Assembly: GCA_022510985.1 (NCBI GenBank)
Contig: JAFLSL010000003.1
Coordinates: 1-17,022 of the forward strand
DNA: 17,022 bases
Direction: 5' to 3'
DNA from: Ruminococcus sp.
GTDB taxonomy: Bacteria > Bacillota > Clostridia > Oscillospirales > Acutalibacteraceae
Shown here: positions 13,717 to 17,022 of the stretch, one piece after another
How the letters are laid out: each line of letters starts with the position of its first letter
Numbering within the stretch: the stretch's first letter is position 1
Made by a program: the position numbers and the translations under genes
Notes under the pieces: model-generated
Told to the model about the DNA's origin: nothing
Databases searched by the model: none
The model's input: only the letters and a program-made list of their open reading frames with translations

Positions 13717-15159
13717 CTATGCTATCGCGTCATAGGGTGTAACCTCTGCCGCATCGCTTACATAAATTGTGCCGTCAGGCTTTACGACATATGCGTAAAA
13801 ATAAATCTTGGTCGACTTTTCAACTTTCTCAACATCAATATAAGGTGCATACACAAACTGATACTGACCTGATTCGTTGTAAAGCTCCACAGCGGAATTA
13901 TGAACTACTACGCCGTTATCCGCTTTATTTGTTTTTTCAGTGACTTGCAGTACTGCCTCTTTTACAGCGTCTTCTTCACACTCTGAGGTTGCAAACGCAA
14001 CGCCCATTCTCGAAAATTCACTGACCTTAGTTGTTGCGAGAAGCTGCATCATAACTCTCTGCTCGCTTACTGCGAGGGAGTTAAATGTAATTGATGCGAA
14101 TTCGTCCTCAGCCACAGCCGTTTCTTCGGTGACAATATCCATATTTCCTGTTACGAAGAATTTAAATGTTGTTCCGACAGCAACAACGTTGCCGTCAATC
14201 TTAAATCCGACTTCACTCTCGGTTGTAATTGTTTCAACCTCCATATAACGGCGGGTTGAATATTCTTCGTCATTAAGAGTAACTGTGTACTCTATCGGCG
14301 TACTTTTAAGATTTACCTCAATGACATTTTCATCAACAAAGGAAACGTCTCCGATTGAGTACTTGTTGTACGGATTTCTGATGCTCGGGTAGCAAGCGTT
14401 TGCAAGCTCCTCGGCGGTTATTTTCTCGGCTGTTTTGTATGTTCGAGTTAAGAAGGTATCCTCTGTGCCGTTGTTGTAGTTATAAATTACGGTGTAAGTT
14501 GTTTCCTCAGGCTCGGGAATTACGGGGTCGGTTTCGATGGTAGTATCAGGCTCTGTCTGAGTAACAGGCTCCGTAACAGTAGTCGGCTCGGTGGTAGGCT
14601 CTGCGGTAGTGGGTTCGGTAGTCGGCTCCTCGGTTTCTGTGGTCGGCTCTGTGGTCGGGTCGGTTGTATTATTTTCGGGATTGTCGATATCCACAGTTCC
14701 GCTCGTAACAACCTCGCCGTCGATAACATTAGCGTAACGATACGAAAGGTTTCCGCCGTTGATAAGCTCGCGTGAATAGAACTCGCTTAACACAGTGTCA
14801 AGACCCTTTTTGTCAAAATCGCCGTTTACGTTAAATTTAACGGTAAGCATTGCCGCACCGTCTGTAAAATTGAACGGACAATCTACGTTTGTCGCATTAA
14901 AGATAATTTTCTTGCCGTTATCACGATAGTAGCTCTGAGCTCCTTCGTCATAAACAACAACAGACTCTACGCTTAACGCAGAAGGGTAGCTTAGCTCTCC
15001 CTCAAATGCCACAACCTCATCGTCGCAGGTTACAATATACTGATAGGTTATAGTATCGCTGTCAGCCGCGGTTGCGGTAGTCACAACACCAAACACCGCT
15101 GAAACGACCATTAACACTGCCAAAATTACGGAGGTTAATTTTCGGGTACGCAATTTCAT
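13717..15159 (-). CDS. Secreted protein with cohesin-like domain and TTEP linker
   Basis: Exported protein of 480 residues: signal peptide 1-32 (ends ATAAD), a beta-rich domain 36-157 that resembles cohesin-type jelly rolls (VVAFEGELSYP, GKKIIFNATN, GAAMLTVKFNV), a Thr/Glu/Pro linker 158-220, and a C-terminal region 221-480 that appears to hold a repeat-like beta domain (about 221-345) and a second beta domain (350-480) ending without sortase motif or dockerin. The cohesin assignment is tentative. If right, the protein could bind dockerins or act at the cell surface. How it is retained is not visible. The start at 15159 has GAGGAGG eight bases upstream. Promoter at 15262-15290; the leader contains element copy 2. 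The linker matches that of the dockerin enzyme in style. Confidence 0.7.
   Translation of the reverse strand: MKLRTRKLTSVILAVLMVVSAVFGVVTTATAADSDTITYQYIVTCDDEVVAFEGELSYPSALSVESVVVYDEGAQSYYRDNGKKIIFNATNVDCPFNFTDGAAMLTVKFNVNGDFDKKGLDTVLSEFYSRELINGGNLSYRYANVIDGEVVTSGTVDIDNPENNTTDPTTEPTTETEEPTTEPTTAEPTTEPTTVTEPVTQTEPDTTIETDPVIPEPEETTYTVIYNYNNGTEDTFLTRTYKTAEKITAEELANACYPSIRNPYNKYSIGDVSFVDENVIEVNLKSTPIEYTVTLNDEEYSTRRYMEVETITTESEVGFKIDGNVVAVGTTFKFFVTGNMDIVTEETAVAEDEFASITFNSLAVSEQRVMMQLLATTKVSEFSRMGVAFATSECEEDAVKEAVLQVTEKTNKADNGVVVHNSAVELYNESGQYQFVYAPYIDVEKVEKSTKIYFYAYVVKPDGTIYVSDAAEVTPYDAIA
14500..14688 (-). repeat. Thr/Glu/Pro linker repeat inside the secreted protein
   Basis: In-frame degenerate copies of TTEPTTE between the N-terminal and C-terminal domains. 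A coding linker, not an independent DNA repeat. Confidence 0.8.
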
Positions 15160-15175
15160 AAGGTCTCCTCCTCAA

Positions 15176-15236
15176 GAAAGCGTGCTTGGCACGCTTTTCT
15201 TCACTCATCGCTCGTTCCGCGAAGCAGAAGCTGAGC
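15176..15236 (-). ncRNA. Structured leader element, copy 2 (before the secreted protein)
   Basis: Minus-strand sense: GCTC/GAGC stem enclosing TCTG-N5-CGGA, the connector GAGCGATGAG and GAAGAAAA, then a perfect 9-bp hairpin AAAGCGTGC/GCACGCTTT with a three-base loop. It starts 16 bases before the ATG at 15159. Compared with copy 1, a U-A pair is U·G here and a G·U pair is G-C here, so pairing is kept while the sequence changes. It lies inside the transcript predicted from the promoter at 15262-15290. Confidence 0.6.
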
Positions 15237-15261
15237 GGAGAATTAAATAGTCTACAAAATA

Positions 15262-15290
15262 AGTATACAATATTTAAAAATTTTTTGCAA
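15262..15290 (-). promoter_or_regulatory. Promoter of the secreted protein gene
   Basis: Minus strand: TTGCAA (15285-15290), a 17-base spacer, TATACT (15262-15267). The start near 15255 gives a leader of about 96 nt that contains all of element copy 2. The -35 box lies next to the 3' end of the glycosylase gene. Confidence 0.7.
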
Positions 15291-15295
15291 TATTT

Positions 15296-16126
15296 TTATT
15301 CAAAAATTTCAGGGTGCATACGGCTGTAGTGGAAAATATACTGCTGGGCAATTCCCGCATAGTCGCCGAAGTCGTTTTCCGTCATATTCGGGAACAACTT
15401 TTCCATCGCACGACGCATCCAAACGTCAACGGGGAACGCCTCAATTCTGTGAAGTCCGAAAAGCAAGGCACAATCTGCAACCTTAACGCCGACGCCCTTG
15501 ATTTTCATAAGCTCTTCTCTGGCTTTTTCGTATTCAATTTCTCTGCATTTCTCGAGGTCAACCTCACCGCTCGCTACCTTTTTTGCACCGTCGATTATGT
15601 ATTTGTTGCGAAAACCCGCACGAATAGGTGCTAAATCCTCGGGGGATAGTGATGCGAGCTTTTCCGCTGTCGGAAATGTATAAAAATCGTCAACTTTTTC
15701 GCCGAAACTTTCACAAAGCCTTTCGACAATTCCCTTAATTCGTTTTATGTTGTTGTTTTGAGAAATTATAAAGGTGCAAAGTGCCTCCCACGGCTCCTGA
15801 CGTAAAATTCGGATTCCGGGAGCGTAGGAGCAAGCCTCCTTTAAAACAGGGTGAATCTCGCTGATTTGTTCTCGGATTTTTCCGTAGTCAAGCTCAAGGT
15901 CTAGATAGCTTTTCCAAATGCTGTTAAAATCCTCGGCGGTAGAATTTTCTATATAAAGATCCTCTCCAACAAGGTTAAGGTTTACCTTTTTTCCAAAAGC
16001 CACTCCGCTGAATTTTCCGTCATTTTCAACCCAGCGAAAGCTCTGTCCGCAATCGAGCGTCTGAGCTAAATCCAGGTCGCGGACACCCGTAATTTTAACG
16101 CCGTTTTCTGTCTTAATACATTCCAT
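15296..16126 (-). CDS. ogg: OGG-type 8-oxoguanine DNA glycosylase/AP lyase
   Basis: Base excision repair enzyme of 276 residues that removes oxidised guanine from DNA. The N-terminal OGG_N domain has LAQTLDCGQSFRWVENDG (20-37) and the HhH-GPD domain has LCTFIISQNNNIKRIKGIVE (116-135). The catalytic pair is K215 in the hairpin GVGVKVADCALL (211-222) and D234 in FPVDVW (231-236); both are present. The ATG at 16126 has AAGGAG seven bases upstream; the frame is open further upstream (to 16234) but without a ribosome site and across the promoter region. It is divergent from the DUF6062-like gene. No clear terminator is seen after its stop at 15296; the downstream gene has its own promoter there. 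Confidence 0.88.
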   Translation of the reverse strand: MECIKTENGVKITGVRDLDLAQTLDCGQSFRWVENDGKFSGVAFGKKVNLNLVGEDLYIENSTAEDFNSIWKSYLDLELDYGKIREQISEIHPVLKEACSYAPGIRILRQEPWEALCTFIISQNNNIKRIKGIVERLCESFGEKVDDFYTFPTAEKLASLSPEDLAPIRAGFRNKYIIDGAKKVASGEVDLEKCREIEYEKAREELMKIKGVGVKVADCALLFGLHRIEAFPVDVWMRRAMEKLFPNMTENDFGDYAGIAQQYIFHYSRMHPEIFE

Positions 16127-16154
16127 TTCCGTACTCCTTAAAATTCTTAAAATA

Positions 16155-16163
16155 AGTATATCA
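16155..16163 (-). promoter_or_regulatory. Extended -10 promoter of the glycosylase gene
   Basis: TGATATACT on the minus strand. No good -35 box is seen at 17 bases. The start near 16148 gives a short leader. Confidence 0.45.
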
Positions 16164-16178
16164 TATTTTTGAAGAGTA

Positions 16179-16187
16179 TGGTACAAT
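16179..16187 (+). promoter_or_regulatory. Extended -10 promoter of the DUF6062-like gene
   Basis: TGGTACAAT on the plus strand, without a clear -35 box. The start near 16194 is about 20 bases before the ATG. It is back to back with the glycosylase promoter. Confidence 0.4.
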
Positions 16188-16214
16188 AAATATATCAAAA
16201 TTTCGAGGTAAATT

Positions 16215-16904
16215 ATGAAAGAAAATATCTGCACAATTCCGATTAACGACCTTTTTAAACCGAAAAACGGCTGTCCGATTTGCCGAATGGAAGAAATGCT
16301 CGAGGAAACCTACGTTGATTTTGTGGTAGGCGACGCGATGATGGAGCCGAATATTCGCATTGAAACGAACGAAAAAGGATTTTGCCACAGGCATTTTTCA
16401 AAAATGTTTTCGGCGGGGCAGAAACTTCCGAACGCACTTATAATGGAAAGCCATTTAAAGTCGATTATCGAAAATGTTCTTCCGAAAAAGGCTGGCTCAA
16501 AGCCCGATAAAAAGACGATTGAGAAAATTGACGAGCTAAATAAAACCTGCTATGTGTGCGACAGAATTGACCACGATATCCACCATCTGCTCGCAACGGT
16601 TTTCTCGGAATATCAGAAGTCCGAGGAATTCAGAACGCTCTACAAGGAACAGCCGTTCATCTGCCTTAATCATTACTCATATATCCTGAAGGACGCAACG
16701 GGTAAACGCGGTGTCGGCTCAAAATTTATGAAACAATTTAACGAGGACACCTACAACCTGACTAAGAATTACATCTTAAACCTTAAAGAGGACACTTCAT
16801 ATTTCTGCTCAATGTTCGACTACCGAAACCGAGGCAAAGACTTTGGCAAAAGCAAGGACGTTATCGAGCGTAATATCGAATACCTTACAAAAGAAAAACC
16901 ATAA
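16215..16904 (+). CDS. Cysteine-rich DUF6062-like protein, function unknown
   Basis: Cytosolic protein of 229 residues with two parallel Cys/His sets: CPIC (20-23) followed by FCHRHF (56-61), and CYVC (111-114) followed by FICLNHY (148-154). This C-x-x-C plus C-x-x-H arrangement, occurring twice, suggests two zinc- or metal-binding sites in a duplicated fold. I recognise it as similar to the DUF6062 family of Clostridia; no function is known to me. GAGG lies before the ATG. It shares its promoter region with the DNA glycosylase gene, but that does not establish a functional link. Confidence 0.75.
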   Translation: MKENICTIPINDLFKPKNGCPICRMEEMLEETYVDFVVGDAMMEPNIRIETNEKGFCHRHFSKMFSAGQKLPNALIMESHLKSIIENVLPKKAGSKPDKKTIEKIDELNKTCYVCDRIDHDIHHLLATVFSEYQKSEEFRTLYKEQPFICLNHYSYILKDATGKRGVGSKFMKQFNEDTYNLTKNYILNLKEDTSYFCSMFDYRNRGKDFGKSKDVIERNIEYLTKEKP

Positions 16905-16919
16905 TTTGTTAAAAAACAA

Positions 16920-16951
16920 CTCCTGCCCATACGGACAGGAGCTGCTTTTTT
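16920..16951. terminator. Bidirectional terminator near the right edge
   Basis: CTCCTGCCC and GGACAGGAG (one C/A mismatch on the plus strand) around ATAC, then CTGC and T6; on the minus strand the hairpin is followed by TTGTTTTTT. It separates the gene ending at 16904 from the minus-strand gene ending at 16977. Confidence 0.75.
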
Positions 16952-16976
16952 AATTTCATCAAGGAGTAGTAAACCT

Positions 16977-17022
16977 CTATTTAACTTTAATCTTAACCGT
17001 TTTTATCACGGCTTTTGGTTTA
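16977..17022 (-). CDS. C-terminal end of a minus-strand gene (cut by window edge)
   Basis: The only minus-strand frame without an early stop reads ...KPKAVIKTVKIKVK followed by TAG at 16977-16979. The bidirectional terminator just beyond it supports a real gene end. Lys/Val alternation hints at a final beta strand, as in secreted beta-sandwich proteins, but 14 residues are too few to identify it. Confidence 0.45.
   Translation of the reverse strand, partial: KPKAVIKTVKIKVK

Overview
The window looks like chromosome from a low-to-moderate GC gut Clostridium-type Firmicute, most likely a Ruminococcus-like member of the Oscillospiraceae. The reasons are a secreted multidomain glycosidase ending in a type I dockerin, Thr/Glu/Pro linkers of the TTEPTTE kind, a DUF421 membrane protein, a two-subunit fumarate hydratase, strong AGGAGG ribosome sites and sigma-A promoters with 17-base spacers. 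There is no sign of phage, insertion sequences, CRISPR, tRNA or rRNA; the genes are compactly packed and separated by bidirectional terminators.

Layout. 1-637 (minus): 5' part of a 1-phosphofructokinase gene. 638-982: divergent promoter region and a long leader with a possible pseudoknot, in front of 983-4336 (plus), a cell-surface or cellulosome-type glycosidase with N-terminal starch-binding-like and ricin-like modules, a six-hairpin-type catalytic domain, a CBM35/6-like module and a dockerin. 4418-4914: a frameshifted small gene of unknown function. 5006-7941 (minus): a zinc operon in the order zur, lipoprotein binding protein, ATPase, permease, behind a strong promoter carrying a perfect 23-bp Zur-type palindrome. 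8076-9049 (plus): a DUF421 membrane protein and a small basic protein. 9092-11264 (minus): an OmpR-type response regulator and its histidine kinase, with overlapping reading frames. 11449-12846 (plus): the two subunits of the iron-sulfur fumarate hydratase. 12891-15159 (minus): a GNAT acetyltransferase, a 48-residue acidic small protein and a secreted protein with a cohesin-like domain. 15296-16126 (minus): an OGG-type 8-oxoguanine glycosylase, divergent from 16215-16904 (plus), a cysteine-rich DUF6062-like protein. 16977-17022 (minus): the tail of one more gene.

The most unusual signal is a pair of about 60-nt leader elements (13401-13460 and 15176-15236) that precede two unrelated minus-strand genes at nearly the same distance from the start codon (15 and 16 nt). 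They share 33 of 38 core positions, plus a second hairpin with the same spacing and structure-preserving base changes. This looks like a small structured RNA family or repeat. The other leads are the pseudoknot leader of the dockerin enzyme and the acidic 48-residue peptide gene between the cohesin-like gene and the acetyltransferase. Known systems (zinc uptake, two-component signalling, fumarate hydratase, base excision repair) account for most of the rest.
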